From contig NZ_JAKVIM010000018.1 in assembly GCF_022601715.1 (NCBI RefSeq), forward strand, positions 1 to 64,000: DNA of 64,000 nt, given 5' to 3'. Source of the stretch: Acinetobacter zhairuonensis (GTDB lineage: Bacteria; Pseudomonadota; Gammaproteobacteria; Pseudomonadales; Moraxellaceae). The notes beneath the pieces are model-generated. The model saw only the letters and a program-made list of their open reading frames with translations, searched no databases and had not been told where the DNA came from. The translations under genes were made by a program, and so were the position numbers. Positions 34,445-43,494 of this stretch are shown piece after piece. Every line of letters begins with the position of its first letter. Positions within the stretch are counted from its first letter, which is position 1.

Positions 34445-36538
34445 ATGTCGATGTTTAATATTATTCGTAAAGAATTCCAATATGGTCAACACACGGTTGT
34501 TTTAGAAACAGGTCGTGTGGCGCGTCAAGCAAACACTGTTGTGATCACCATGGGTGGCGTAACGGTATTGGTTGCCGTTGTGGCTCAACCTACAGCGAAA
34601 GCGGGTCAAGACTTCTTCCCGTTAACTGTTAACTACCAAGAAAAACAATATGCTGCGGGTCGTATCCCGGGTGGTTATGGTAAACGTGAAGGTCGTGCTT
34701 CAGAAGCAGAAACGTTAATTTCACGCTTAATTGACCGTCCAATCCGTCCGTTGTTCCCAGAAGGTTACTACAACGAAATCCAAGTTACAGCAACTGTTGT
34801 TTCTTCTGACAAAACCATGGACGCTGATATTGCAGCTATGCTCGGTACTTCTGCTGCACTTGCGATTGCAGGTACACCGTTCCGTGGTCCAATCGCTGGT
34901 GCACGTGTTGGTTTAATCAACGGTGAATACATCCTTAACCCAAACAACGAACAGTTGAAAGAAAGTGATCTTGACCTTGTGGTTGCAGGTACAGAATCAG
35001 CTGTGTTGATGGTTGAATCTGAAGCGAAAGAACTTTCAGAAGACCAAATGTTGGGTGCTGTGCTTTTCGGTCATGACGAAATGCAAATCGCAATTCAAGC
35101 GATTAAAGAATTTGCAGCAGCAGCAGGTGCAACGGAGTCTACTTGGACTGCACCAGAGAAGAATGAAGATCTTCGTACTAAATTGAAAGAAGCTTTCGAA
35201 GCGAAAATTTCTGAAGCGTATACCATTGCTGTTAAGCAAGACCGTTATGCAGCATTAGACGCGATTCAAGCAGAAGCGGTTGCACAATTCGTTCCAGAAA
35301 ATGACGAAACTGGTATTGCTGATGACTTGAACGAATTGTTTGAAGATTTGAAATACCGTACGGTACGTGACAACATTTTGTCTGGTAAACCACGTATTGA
35401 TGGTCGTGACACCAAAACAGTTCGTGCCATTGATGTTCAAGTGGGTGTATTAGGCCGTGCACACGGTTCCGCATTATTCACACGTGGTGAAACTCAAGCA
35501 TTGGTAACCACGACTTTGGGTAATACGCGTGATGCGTTGATGGTTGATACCCTAGCTGGTACAAAAACTGACAACTTCATGTTGCACTACAACTTCCCTG
35601 CATACTCTGTAGGTGAAACGGGTCGTGAATCTGGTCCTAAGCGTCGTGAAATTGGTCACGGTCGTTTGGCGCGTCGTGGTGTTCAAGCTGTTCTTCCTGC
35701 GGCTGACCGCTTCCCGTACGTGATTCGTATCGTATCGGATATTACTGAATCAAACGGTTCATCTTCAATGGCTTCTGTATGTGGTGCTTCATTATCACTT
35801 ATGGATGCAGGTGTTCCATTAAAAGCGCCAGTTGCAGGTATTGCAATGGGTCTAGTGAAAGAAGGCGAGCGTTTCGCAGTTCTTTCTGACATCTTAGGTG
35901 ACGAAGATCACTTAGGTGACATGGACTTTAAAGTAGCTGGTTCTGCGAACGGTATTACTGCACTTCAAATGGATATCAAGATCGAAGGTATCACTGAAGA
36001 GATCATGGAAGCGGCATTGAACCAAGCGTATGCAGGTCGTATGCATATCTTGAACGAAATGAACCAAGTGATTTCACGCGCTCGTCCTGAAATTTCAATG
36101 CATGCACCAACTTTCCAAGTAATTAACATCAACCCAGACAAGATCCGTGACGTGATTGGTAAAGGTGGTGCAACCATTCGTGCGATTACTGAAGAAACTA
36201 AAGCGGCAATTGATATCGAAGACAACGGTACAGTTCGCGTATTTGGTGAAACTAAAGCTGCTGCGCAAGCGGCGATTGCGAAAATCCAAGCGCTTACTGC
36301 TGAAGTTGAACCAGGTACGATTTACACTGGTAAAGTGATCCGTATTGTTGAATTCGGTGCGTTCGTAAACATCCTTCCAGGTACTGACGGTTTACTTCAC
36401 ATCTCTCAAATTTCAAATGAGCGTATTGCCAATGTTGCAGACGTATTATCTGAAGGCCAGGAAGTGAAAGTACAAGTTGCGGATGTTGATAACCGTGGTC
36501 GTATTAAATTGACTATGAAAGATATTGAGCAAGTTTAA
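34445..36538 (+). CDS. pnp: Polyribonucleotide nucleotidyltransferase (PNPase)
   Basis: A 697-residue phosphorolytic 3'-5' exoribonuclease of the RNA degradosome. Two RNase PH domains (about 1-220 and 310-540), the second with the active-site segments [13 protein letters not shown] and [14 protein letters not shown], and [20 protein letters not shown], are followed by a KH domain ([20 protein letters not shown], about 558-577) and an S1 domain ([24 protein letters not shown]). AGGA lies 11 nt before the ATG at 34445. A second in-frame ATG at 34451 is possible. Confidence 0.98.
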   Translation: MSMFNIIRKEFQYGQHTVVLETGRVARQANTVVITMGGVTVLVAVVAQPTAKAGQDFFPLTVNYQEKQYAAGRIPGGYGKREGRASEAETLISRLIDRPIRPLFPEGYYNEIQVTATVVSSDKTMDADIAAMLGTSAALAIAGTPFRGPIAGARVGLINGEYILNPNNEQLKESDLDLVVAGTESAVLMVESEAKELSEDQMLGAVLFGHDEMQIAIQAIKEFAAAAGATESTWTAPEKNEDLRTKLKEAFEAKISEAYTIAVKQDRYAALDAIQAEAVAQFVPENDETGIADDLNELFEDLKYRTVRDNILSGKPRIDGRDTKTVRAIDVQVGVLGRAHGSALFTRGETQALVTTTLGNTRDALMVDTLAGTKTDNFMLHYNFPAYSVGETGRESGPKRREIGHGRLARRGVQAVLPAADRFPYVIRIVSDITESNGSSSMASVCGASLSLMDAGVPLKAPVAGIAMGLVKEGERFAVLSDILGDEDHLGDMDFKVAGSANGITALQMDIKIEGITEEIMEAALNQAYAGRMHILNEMNQVISRARPEISMHAPTFQVININPDKIRDVIGKGGATIRAITEETKAAIDIEDNGTVRVFGETKAAAQAAIAKIQALTAEVEPGTIYTGKVIRIVEFGAFVNILPGTDGLLHISQISNERIANVADVLSEGQEVKVQVADVDNRGRIKLTMKDIEQV

Positions 36539-36560
36539 TCCCTTGACTGCATAATCTTTC

Positions 36561-36589
36561 AAAAAGCCTGCTCTTGAGCGGGCTTTTTT
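36561..36589 (+). terminator. pnp terminator
   Basis: AAAAAGCCTGCT (36561-36572) pairs with AGCGGGCTTTTT (36577-36588) through 12 bp including one G-T, with a CTTG loop and a T-run. Confidence 0.9.
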
Positions 36590-36731
36590 ATGCCTGAATT
36601 TTTAGGGATGAAGGTGAAATGAAGAAAGTTTGTGGTGAAATTGCGATAAAAATGAATCTTATCAGCTGAATGCATTACACTCGAAGCCATGAATTGAATA
36701 ACAAGATTGACGGAATAGAGTGACTAGATAG

Positions 36732-37967
36732 ATGCAAAGTTACTATTTTTATCAACATCCGACTGATGCTTATCTGTATGTACAACAACAGCCATTGGAA
36801 GATATTGAGCCAGAATTTATCTGGGTAGACAGCACACGTGATGATGTCGTGAATCATGCCGAGCAATGGCAAAACCAAATCTTTGAACTGACCGGCATTA
36901 GCCTGAATGAGTTCCATCTTAAGGATATTTTGAATCTGGAGCATCCGTGTGCTTTCGATGCTATGGAAGATTATGATCTCTTAATTTTCCGTAAATTGAT
37001 TACGCCAGATGACAAGATTCAAGTTGGGGAGCAAGCCCTAGAACAGCATGAGCGTTTTTTCGGTCTGTCGACCACACCGATTAGCTTTATCTTGACCTCA
37101 CAAGTATTGATTACGGTGCGGGAACAGGGGAATCAGGTGGTGGAGCAATATATTGAACGGATCAACGCGATTGCAGCCCGTGCGTTGGATGAACAAAACA
37201 AGCCACGTAAACTGTCACATAGCCCTTTGGATTTAGCATTACGCTTACTCAATGCTATGGTGGATGGTTATTTGGATCTGAGAGCTCCCTTGACCCGACG
37301 GGTGGAATATTGGCAGCAGGAGCTGTTACAAGGTCATCGACGCTTTGCCAAATGGAATCAGCTGTTGCAAGAGAATATGGCGTTTCAGCAAATCGAGAAT
37401 TTATGCGAAGAGCAAATTGAAGTCTTACAAGAATTGCGTGATGAAATTGTGGAAAATTATTCCCATCTGAAGCCGAAAAAGCGCTCAGAAAAACGCGATA
37501 TCGTATTGGTGCGTACCGATGATTTGGTCAGTCATGTCGAGCGGATTCAAAAGCATACCACGCGCTTACGCAGTGCCGTACAAGCAGCCATTGAATTACA
37601 CTTTTCGGCGATTGCCAACCAGACCAATGAAAACATGCGTATTCTTGCGATTATTACCGCAATTTTCGCTCCACTGACCTTACTCACAGGGATATATGGC
37701 ATGAACTTTGAGTTTATTCCAGGGCTAAAATCTCCGCTTGGATTCTGGATCATGTTGGTGGTAATGCTGGTGACCACCATCTGGTTGCTTTTGTATTTCT
37801 ACCGCCGTCATTTGGTTGGACGTGGGGAAAAGAGTGTGATGGATATGCTGGCACAGCAACATAAAGATCAGCATGTGGGCTTATTGTGGTTCTTGGATTA
37901 TGAGCCAATTAAGCAAGGCGTTAAAGTCACCTTAAAAGAAGTAGAAAAACTAACCAAGTTAAAATAA
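36732..37967 (+). CDS. CorA-family divalent metal ion transporter
   Basis: A 411-residue membrane protein. A large N-terminal cytoplasmic domain (1 to about 300) with long helices is followed by two C-terminal transmembrane segments. TM1 ends in the family signature GMN (in GIYGMNFEFIPG), and TM2 follows a short periplasmic loop. The family forms pentamers that admit Mg2+ or, in ZntB-type members, Zn2+. Substrate cannot be read from sequence. It is a single transcription unit between the pnp terminator and its own terminator. Confidence 0.9.
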   Translation: MQSYYFYQHPTDAYLYVQQQPLEDIEPEFIWVDSTRDDVVNHAEQWQNQIFELTGISLNEFHLKDILNLEHPCAFDAMEDYDLLIFRKLITPDDKIQVGEQALEQHERFFGLSTTPISFILTSQVLITVREQGNQVVEQYIERINAIAARALDEQNKPRKLSHSPLDLALRLLNAMVDGYLDLRAPLTRRVEYWQQELLQGHRRFAKWNQLLQENMAFQQIENLCEEQIEVLQELRDEIVENYSHLKPKKRSEKRDIVLVRTDDLVSHVERIQKHTTRLRSAVQAAIELHFSAIANQTNENMRILAIITAIFAPLTLLTGIYGMNFEFIPGLKSPLGFWIMLVVMLVTTIWLLLYFYRRHLVGRGEKSVMDMLAQQHKDQHVGLLWFLDYEPIKQGVKVTLKEVEKLTKLK

Positions 37968-37981
37968 TCACGATCAAATAC

Positions 37982-38017
37982 AAGAAGATGTCATCAAAGT
38001 GACATCTTCTTTTTTTA
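37982..38017 (+). terminator. Terminator of the CorA-family gene
   Basis: AGAAGATGTCA (37983-37993) pairs with TGACATCTTCT (38000-38010) across a TCAAAG loop and is followed by a run of eight T. Confidence 0.9.
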
Positions 38018-38096
38018 TGCTCTATATGGTCAAAATGTTCTGATAGGACTTTGTTTTGATCAAGATGATTTAAGTTAAATCAAATGCATAGGCTGC

Positions 38097-38369
38097 TCAT
38101 GATTCGCTTAGATTTGTAGAATTCGCATGGTGCTGTAACAGGCGATAAATCTCATCTTTGAGGCGCAGTTTTTTTCGCTTTAAGGATTCTATGTCATCAT
38201 TAATGCGAAACACAGGATTCAGCTCACGCTGGCAAATTTCCTGATCGAGTATTTCGTGCTCTTCAAAAATTTTCGCAAAATGCGGATTATCTTGACGTAA
38301 TTGCGGAATAATTTCGCGATGTTCTGGGAACATGAGTTTGACTTTTTTATTACATTCTTTTGTTTTCAT
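38097..38369 (-). CDS. YdcH-family (DUF465) small protein
   Basis: A 90-residue protein. From residue 13 it matches the DUF465 pattern: MFPEHREIIPQLRQDNPHF, FEEHEILDQEICQRE, and LKRKKLRLKDEIYRLL, a helical hairpin. The E. coli homologue YdcH starts at the equivalent of MFPEH, so the true start may be the ATG at 38333 (78 residues). Neither start has a strong ribosome binding site. Function is unknown in the family. Confidence 0.8.
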   Translation of the reverse strand: MKTKECNKKVKLMFPEHREIIPQLRQDNPHFAKIFEEHEILDQEICQRELNPVFRINDDIESLKRKKLRLKDEIYRLLQHHANSTNLSES

Positions 38370-38399
38370 GGAACCGTATTTCTCTCGTATTGGCGATCA

Positions 38400-38443
38400 A
38401 AGAAGAAACCCATTCAATGATGTTTCTGCATCAAGGAATGGGT
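38400..38443 (-). terminator. cbpA-cbpM terminator
   Basis: ACCCATTC (38408-38415) and GAATGGGT (38436-38443) form an 8-bp stem, extended by an inner GATG/CATC pair. On the minus strand it is followed by TTCTTCTTT. It lies 13 nt past cbpM. Confidence 0.7.
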
Positions 38444-38455
38444 GGTGTTTTGGGG

Positions 38456-38794
38456 TTATGATTGTTGATGATGTGAATGTCGAACTTGGCGACGTAATTG
38501 TTGTACTTCATCAATCAGGTCCAGCATCATAGCCACTGCAGAAAAACTGGCATCAAAGTCACGTTGTAAACGATAGGCTTTACGTGCGCGCGAGACATCT
38601 TCACCAAAAAATTGATGAATGCGCTCTTCAGGACGTGTCGGCAAAATATCGTATTCCAACAGCTGTAAAACCCATTCTGGGCTTTGACCACAGGCTTCGG
38701 CAAAGTGTTTTAAATCGAAACTACGATGTTCATCGACGATCTCTGCGGTGCAATAACCGTCGCAAATAATTTCTCGATAATGAATGGTTGTCAT
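38456..38794 (-). CDS. cbpM: Chaperone modulator CbpM
   Basis: A 112-residue MerR-HTH-like protein that in E. coli binds the J domain of CbpA and inhibits it. The pattern ICDGYCTAEIVDEHRSFDLK (about 9-28), and a C-terminal leucine-rich helix (MLDLIDEVQQLRRQVRH) fit the family. I start it at the ATG at 38794, which has GGAGA upstream. The longer frame from 38875 would run into cbpA and is unlikely. It follows cbpA by 10 nt. Confidence 0.88.
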   Translation of the reverse strand: MTTIHYREIICDGYCTAEIVDEHRSFDLKHFAEACGQSPEWVLQLLEYDILPTRPEERIHQFFGEDVSRARKAYRLQRDFDASFSAVAMMLDLIDEVQQLRRQVRHSHHQQS

Positions 38795-38804
38795 AGCGTT
38801 CTCC

Positions 38805-39761
38805 TTAAAGTTGTCGAGGCTTAAACTGCGAAAAGGCTTCGGCAAACACTTGGTAAGCACGTTCTTGTTCTGCACTTTGCGCAGGTGGATTCACAATGTT
38901 AAGAATTAAAAATAAATGTCCTGCTGTTTTATTGGGAATCCCTTGATTTTTTAAACGTAATTGTTGTCCTGTTTGCGCATTCTTCGGCAGATTGACCTGA
39001 ACTTTTGTTCCTGCTGGCGTCAGTAATTCTATTTGTTGTCCCAAGGCTGCTTCCCACGGGGTCACGGGAATGGTGTAGTAAATATCTGTGCCTTCAACGC
39101 GGTACTGCGCCGTATCCTTATAATAAATTTCAATATACAGGTCTCCATTTTCGCCACCGCGCACACCAACTTGTCCTTGTCCAGTCAAACGAATTTGTTG
39201 TCCTTCTTTCATTCCTTTGGGAATTTTGACCTCTAAGGTCTTACGCTGAACTTCGGGTTCTCCATAGGCATTAATGGTTGGAATTTGCAGGGTAATCTGT
39301 TGTGAAGCACCATGAAAGGCAACATCTAGGTCGACCTCAAGCTTGGCGTGTTGATCTTCACCTCGGAAAGATTGTTGTCTTTGTTTGTACTGATAGTTTC
39401 CTCCTCCAAAACCAGTCCCAAAGCGACCAAAAAGGTCTTCAAATCCTGAAAAATCGGAAGAATTACCTTGACCAAATCCTTGCCGATAAAACTCAGCCTC
39501 ATCAAATCCTGAAGCACCTGCTTGTCCACCAAACCCTGAAAAACCTTCAGGATGATCTAAGATGAAATCATATTCTTTTTTCTTTTCTTCGTTACTGAGG
39601 GTGTCGTATGCGACATTCACTTCTTGCATACGGGCTTCAGCATCACTTTCTTTACTAATGTCGGGGTGGTACTTGCGTGCCAACTTCCGATACGCTTTTT
39701 TAATTTGGTCTGGGGTTGCGTCGCGTGTTACCCCAAGGATTTCGTAATAATTCTTAGGCAT
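38805..39761 (-). CDS. cbpA: DnaJ-like co-chaperone CbpA
   Basis: A 318-residue type II J-domain protein that stimulates DnaK. The J domain is at 1-70 with HPD at 32-34. A Gly/Phe-rich region (about 72-125) follows, and then two beta-sandwich substrate-binding domains (about 130-310), without the zinc fingers of DnaJ. The E. coli homologue also binds curved DNA. The cbpA-cbpM pair is conserved across gammaproteobacteria. Confidence 0.94.
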   Translation of the reverse strand: MPKNYYEILGVTRDATPDQIKKAYRKLARKYHPDISKESDAEARMQEVNVAYDTLSNEEKKKEYDFILDHPEGFSGFGGQAGASGFDEAEFYRQGFGQGNSSDFSGFEDLFGRFGTGFGGGNYQYKQRQQSFRGEDQHAKLEVDLDVAFHGASQQITLQIPTINAYGEPEVQRKTLEVKIPKGMKEGQQIRLTGQGQVGVRGGENGDLYIEIYYKDTAQYRVEGTDIYYTIPVTPWEAALGQQIELLTPAGTKVQVNLPKNAQTGQQLRLKNQGIPNKTAGHLFLILNIVNPPAQSAEQERAYQVFAEAFSQFKPRQL

Positions 39762-39863
39762 AAGAGCATAGTTAAATTGATTATATTTTCATCAATATTA
39801 TTATGTCTTTCGGAAAGTGGGAAGTAGTGTAGAACTGTTCGTATTTGTTTCAAATTATGACAA

Positions 39864-39890
39864 GAAAAAAAGCCCACTTGGGGCTTTTCT
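39864..39890 (-). terminator. Terminator of the DUF2147 gene
   Basis: AAAAGCCC (39868-39875) pairs with GGGCTTTT (39881-39888) and is flanked by A-runs and T-runs. On the minus strand the stem is followed by seven T. It lies 20 nt past the DUF2147 stop. Confidence 0.85.
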
Positions 39891-39909
39891 GTAGCGTAGA
39901 TCGTAGAGA

Positions 39910-40374
39910 TTAATTCACTTTAATCCATGTCATATGGCGTACATTGGATGAGCCTGCAACCTGACCACGAATTTGCAGATATTTGTCTTGCTGACCTAAA
40001 CGGGCTTCTGATGCATATTGCTGTCCAGATAAAGGATCAAGAAATTTACCTTCAATAAATTGGTCACGCTTTTCAGGATTGCGTTTTAAGCCCGATAAAA
40101 TGGTTAAGCCAATCATCGGCTGATCTTTCAGGTTGCCTATGCACTTTTGGCAAGTAATCAGTTTCTCTTTGCCGGGTAGGGGGCGAATTGCAGTGACTTG
40201 GGCACTGTACAGATTATTTTGGTCTTTGCTGATGATCACATCTGCCAGTGAGTGCCCTGTACGATCATCCATGGTTTTCCATTTGCCAACCAGTGGATCT
40301 GTTGCTGCCAAGCTGTGCGCACTGTAGAGTAACGCAGAAAGGAAAACCGTACGGGAAAGAAAAGAAGTTCCCAT
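39910..40374 (-). CDS. Secreted DUF2147-family protein
   Basis: A 154-residue protein with an N-terminal signal peptide (hydrophobic 8-22, likely cleavage near residue 23-24 after SLA). The mature part has the DUF2147 pattern, DPLVGKWKTMDDRTGH and GLTILSGLKRN, and a lipocalin-like beta-rich C-terminus (FLDPLSGQQYASEARL). Two cysteines (CQKC) are close together in a region where the family has them. It is predicted periplasmic; function unknown. Confidence 0.85.
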   Translation of the reverse strand: MGTSFLSRTVFLSALLYSAHSLAATDPLVGKWKTMDDRTGHSLADVIISKDQNNLYSAQVTAIRPLPGKEKLITCQKCIGNLKDQPMIGLTILSGLKRNPEKRDQFIEGKFLDPLSGQQYASEARLGQQDKYLQIRGQVAGSSNVRHMTWIKVN

Positions 40375-40672
40375 GAAACATTACCTCAATATCAATGTAT
40401 AAAATTAGAATGAATCACATATAAAAATTATGGATTTATTGTCATATTAGGACGCTGTTCAACAAATGATTGTTATCTAGGTCGCAGTATTTTATAAAGT
40501 GTATGGGTGGTTCGAATAAATACGATTTTAGTCCAATAGATTCAAAGACTAAGGCAGGTGTGCTGTAAAGATGAGCGTGGTCGGAGTAATGCTGTAGGGC
40601 TGTTTCAGGAGGGGGTGACTGCCTGTAGTACATGACGAGTCGATGAGTACAGGCAGACGGCGCAATCAGTAC
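40375..40672. other. 298-bp intergenic region with a long stem
   Basis: The main structure is CTGCCTGTA (40619-40627) and TACAGGCAG (40648-40656), a perfect 9-bp stem with a 20-nt loop, downstream of hslO. No T-run follows it on the minus strand. A 63-codon reading frame here (40442-40633, minus) has no ribosome binding site or family resemblance and is not annotated. Confidence 0.45.
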
Positions 40673-41548
40673 TTAACTTAAATGCTCACCAAACAATCCA
40701 AGCGCTTCTTCAGCGGTAAATTGATATTGGGTATTACAGAACTGGCAATCCATGGTAATTGGATTTTGATGCTCTAAGGTTTCACGTACTGCTTCCACCC
40801 CAATCTGTTGCAGGGCGTTGGCACAACGATCTTTAGAGCAGGTGCAACCAAACTTGAGTTGTTCAATTTCAGGCAGACGGACGTCTTCTTCATTGTATAA
40901 ACGGTACAGAATTTCATTGGCTTCTAAGTCGGTCAACTCTTCCACTTTTAAAGTTTCTGTAAGCATGGTCAGACGTGGCCATAAATCTTCATCTACACGT
41001 TGCTGTTCTTCTTCACTGATACGCGGTAACAATTGAATCAGTAAACCACCTGAACGTTGCGCAGTACTTGCCAGCACAATACGGGTTGGAATCTGCGCAG
41101 AAAGATCGTAATACTGCATTAAGCAGCCAGCCAGAGTCGGTTGATCTAGTGGCACGATCCCTTGATAACGCTCACCAAATTCAGGTTCAATGTTAATGAA
41201 CAACACAGGACTGACTAATGCTTTCAGCACAGTGCTGCTGTCGCTTGCGGCTTGGAAGCGCGGATCTTCCTCATAGTCAGCCAAAGCACGGACTTCACCT
41301 AAATGGTTGCATTCCGCCATTGCCCACTTGAATGTTCCAGAGGCTTGAATTTGTAAGCTGATACGCCCTTTAATTTTTAGCGTACTCGCCAGTAAGGCCG
41401 TCGCACTGAGCATTTCACCCAGTAAAATTTCTACGGCTTGTGCGTAGTCACGTTGGGCAAGAATTGTTTGTAAGGTTTCTTCCAAGTGAACGACTTCACC
41501 ACGTACAGGGCAATCTTCAATATAAAAGCGTTGACGTATATCAGACAT
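40673..41548 (-). CDS. hslO: Redox-regulated chaperone Hsp33
   Basis: A 291-residue cytoplasmic holdase activated by oxidation. The C-terminal redox switch is visible as CTC (in KFGCTCSKDRC) and CQFC, the CxC and CxxC zinc ligands. The N-terminal domain has the Hsp33 patterns AQAVEILLGEMLSATALLAS and GRISLQIQASGTFKW. I use the ATG at 41548, which has GGAG 7 nt upstream; a TTG start 12 nt further up would overlap that site. It follows the kef-like gene by 50 nt. Confidence 0.94.
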   Translation of the reverse strand: MSDIRQRFYIEDCPVRGEVVHLEETLQTILAQRDYAQAVEILLGEMLSATALLASTLKIKGRISLQIQASGTFKWAMAECNHLGEVRALADYEEDPRFQAASDSSTVLKALVSPVLFINIEPEFGERYQGIVPLDQPTLAGCLMQYYDLSAQIPTRIVLASTAQRSGGLLIQLLPRISEEEQQRVDEDLWPRLTMLTETLKVEELTDLEANEILYRLYNEEDVRLPEIEQLKFGCTCSKDRCANALQQIGVEAVRETLEHQNPITMDCQFCNTQYQFTAEEALGLFGEHLS

Positions 41549-41598
41549 AATTTTCTCCAAAACCCTGCTTTAATGGTGGCGATATTGTAAAACACAAG

Positions 41599-43440
41599 TC
41601 ACTTTCCTTCATCTCGTGTCACATCTATTCGGGTAGAATCTAAACCGCGTTGTAAATCGATGCCTGTTTCGACCGCACGAATTTCAGCATCGCGCTCAAA
41701 CAAATGTTCCAGTTCAGCTAGGGCATTGCGATGCGATTCATATACCTTCTGTTCGTCGGTATAGACGCGTTGTTGCTGTGCTAATAGCTGTTGATCATAA
41801 TCGCGAAATAACTCAATGCTTTTCTTGGCATCGCTGTCACTGACTCCTAGATCACACAAGGCTCGATACGCCATGCCAAGCGAAGATAAGTAGGTTTCTC
41901 GCCAAATATGCTGTACACCTAAGTCACGTAATAAGTGTACATGATGTCGGTCCCGCGCTCTGACTAATAACTGTAACTCGGGGTAATTTAAGCGTATATG
42001 ACGTGCAACATTCATTGAATCTTCAATATCATCAATCGCCAGAATAAATACTTTGGCGTGTTCAATACCTGCAGCTCTTAAAATGTCAGGATGCGTTGCA
42101 TCACCATAATATAGATGCCCACCATAGTTACGGACAAAATCGACTTTTTCTAAATTACTGTCGATGGCGGTAAACTTTTGGTGTTGCAGATGCGCCACCC
42201 GTGCAATGGTTTGTCCAAAACGACCAAAACCTGCAATGATCATGGCTGGTCGCTGATCCAGAATTTCATCGTAAGCGGGTACTGTCACTGGTGTAATACG
42301 CGGCACAATCCCTTGACGAATAATCCAGTATAGAACTGGGGTAAGTATCATCGAGATAATGACAATTAAGGTTATAGGCGCGATAATCGCTTCTGTAAGC
42401 AGTTGTTCGCTTTGCGCCACACTGAACACCACAAAAGCAAATTCTCCACCCTGAGCCAAACAACTGGCGAGCAGTAAGCTATTGGACCATGAAACCTTAT
42501 AATAACGTGCGATAGCTATTAAAAGGGTGAATTTGATCAGCAGTAATAGCAGTGCGCCAGTGAATATAAACAGTGATTGTTGCCATAACAATTGAATTGG
42601 GGTCAGCATGCCCACAGTCATGAAAAACAGCCCTAGTAACAGTCCTTTAAAAGGTGCAAGACTGGCTTCAAGTTCATGTCGAAACTCGGAGTCTGCCAGT
42701 AATACGCCTGTCAAGAATGCACCTAGTGTGGTGCTGATATTGAGCAGATCCATCAATAACACAACAGCGAGAACAATGAATAAGCTGATTGCTGTAATTA
42801 ACTCATGCGCACCTGTTTTCACGATAAAGCGGAAAAAAGGGCGAATTAAAAAGCGACTAAACAGAAATAGCCCTGTGAATGCCGCCACAATTGCCGCAAA
42901 GTAGGCGATGCCATAATGGGAGGCTTCATTCCCTGCAAGTAGGGGAATGACTGCAATGAGTGGAATTGCGGCAATATCTTGGAACAATAAAATTGAGAAA
43001 GATTGTTGTCCATAACTGGTATTCAGTTGTTGTTTCTCAGTCAACAGTTGTAATACAAATGCAGTTGAAGACAGTGCCAGTGCACTGCCAATTACCAAAC
43101 TGGTCGCAATACCTTGTTGCAACACGAAAAACAGAATAGTGCCAATCACTACCGCAGTGATACCGACTTGTGCACTGCCCATGACAAAGATGGATTGGCG
43201 CATCGTCCATAGCCGTTGTGGTCGCAGCTCCAAACCAATTAAAAACATCAGGAAAATCACGCCAAATTCAGCCAGTTTATGAATTGCTTCGGGGTCATTG
43301 GCAATATTCAGCACATGCGGTCCCAACACAATACCCGTGATGAGATAGCCCAAGACTGTAGCAATACCCAAGCGTTTGAGTAGTGGCACTACTATCAGGG
43401 CTGCACCTAGAAAAAGCGTGACTTGCAACAATAACGACAT
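41599..43440 (-). CDS. CPA2-family cation/proton antiporter with RCK domain (KefB/C-like)
   Basis: A 613-residue inner-membrane protein. About 12 hydrophobic segments (1-380) form the CPA2 transporter domain, with LGYLITGIVLGPHVLNI and FLIGLELRPQRLW. A TrkA-N/RCK domain follows (about 393-510), whose Rossmann motif is AGFGRFGQ. The C-terminal tail of about 100 residues is charged and helical. KefB/KefC are glutathione-gated K+ efflux systems; gating here is not demonstrable. It lies between priA and hslO. Confidence 0.88.
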   Translation of the reverse strand: MSLLLQVTLFLGAALIVVPLLKRLGIATVLGYLITGIVLGPHVLNIANDPEAIHKLAEFGVIFLMFLIGLELRPQRLWTMRQSIFVMGSAQVGITAVVIGTILFFVLQQGIATSLVIGSALALSSTAFVLQLLTEKQQLNTSYGQQSFSILLFQDIAAIPLIAVIPLLAGNEASHYGIAYFAAIVAAFTGLFLFSRFLIRPFFRFIVKTGAHELITAISLFIVLAVVLLMDLLNISTTLGAFLTGVLLADSEFRHELEASLAPFKGLLLGLFFMTVGMLTPIQLLWQQSLFIFTGALLLLLIKFTLLIAIARYYKVSWSNSLLLASCLAQGGEFAFVVFSVAQSEQLLTEAIIAPITLIVIISMILTPVLYWIIRQGIVPRITPVTVPAYDEILDQRPAMIIAGFGRFGQTIARVAHLQHQKFTAIDSNLEKVDFVRNYGGHLYYGDATHPDILRAAGIEHAKVFILAIDDIEDSMNVARHIRLNYPELQLLVRARDRHHVHLLRDLGVQHIWRETYLSSLGMAYRALCDLGVSDSDAKKSIELFRDYDQQLLAQQQRVYTDEQKVYESHRNALAELEHLFERDAEIRAVETGIDLQRGLDSTRIDVTRDEGK

Positions 43441-43494
43441 GCCTGTGTCCTGAAATATAATTTTTTAACGGTGAATCGCTTGGGCTGATCCCAT

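Noticed and set aside
38795..38875. N-terminal extension of CbpM to 38875
   Set aside because: It would overlap cbpA, whereas the ATG at 38794 has a proper GGAGA site and matches the CbpM N-terminus.
40442..40633. 63-codon minus-strand frame between DUF2147 and hslO genes
   Set aside because: No ribosome binding site, low-complexity composition and overlap with an inverted repeat.
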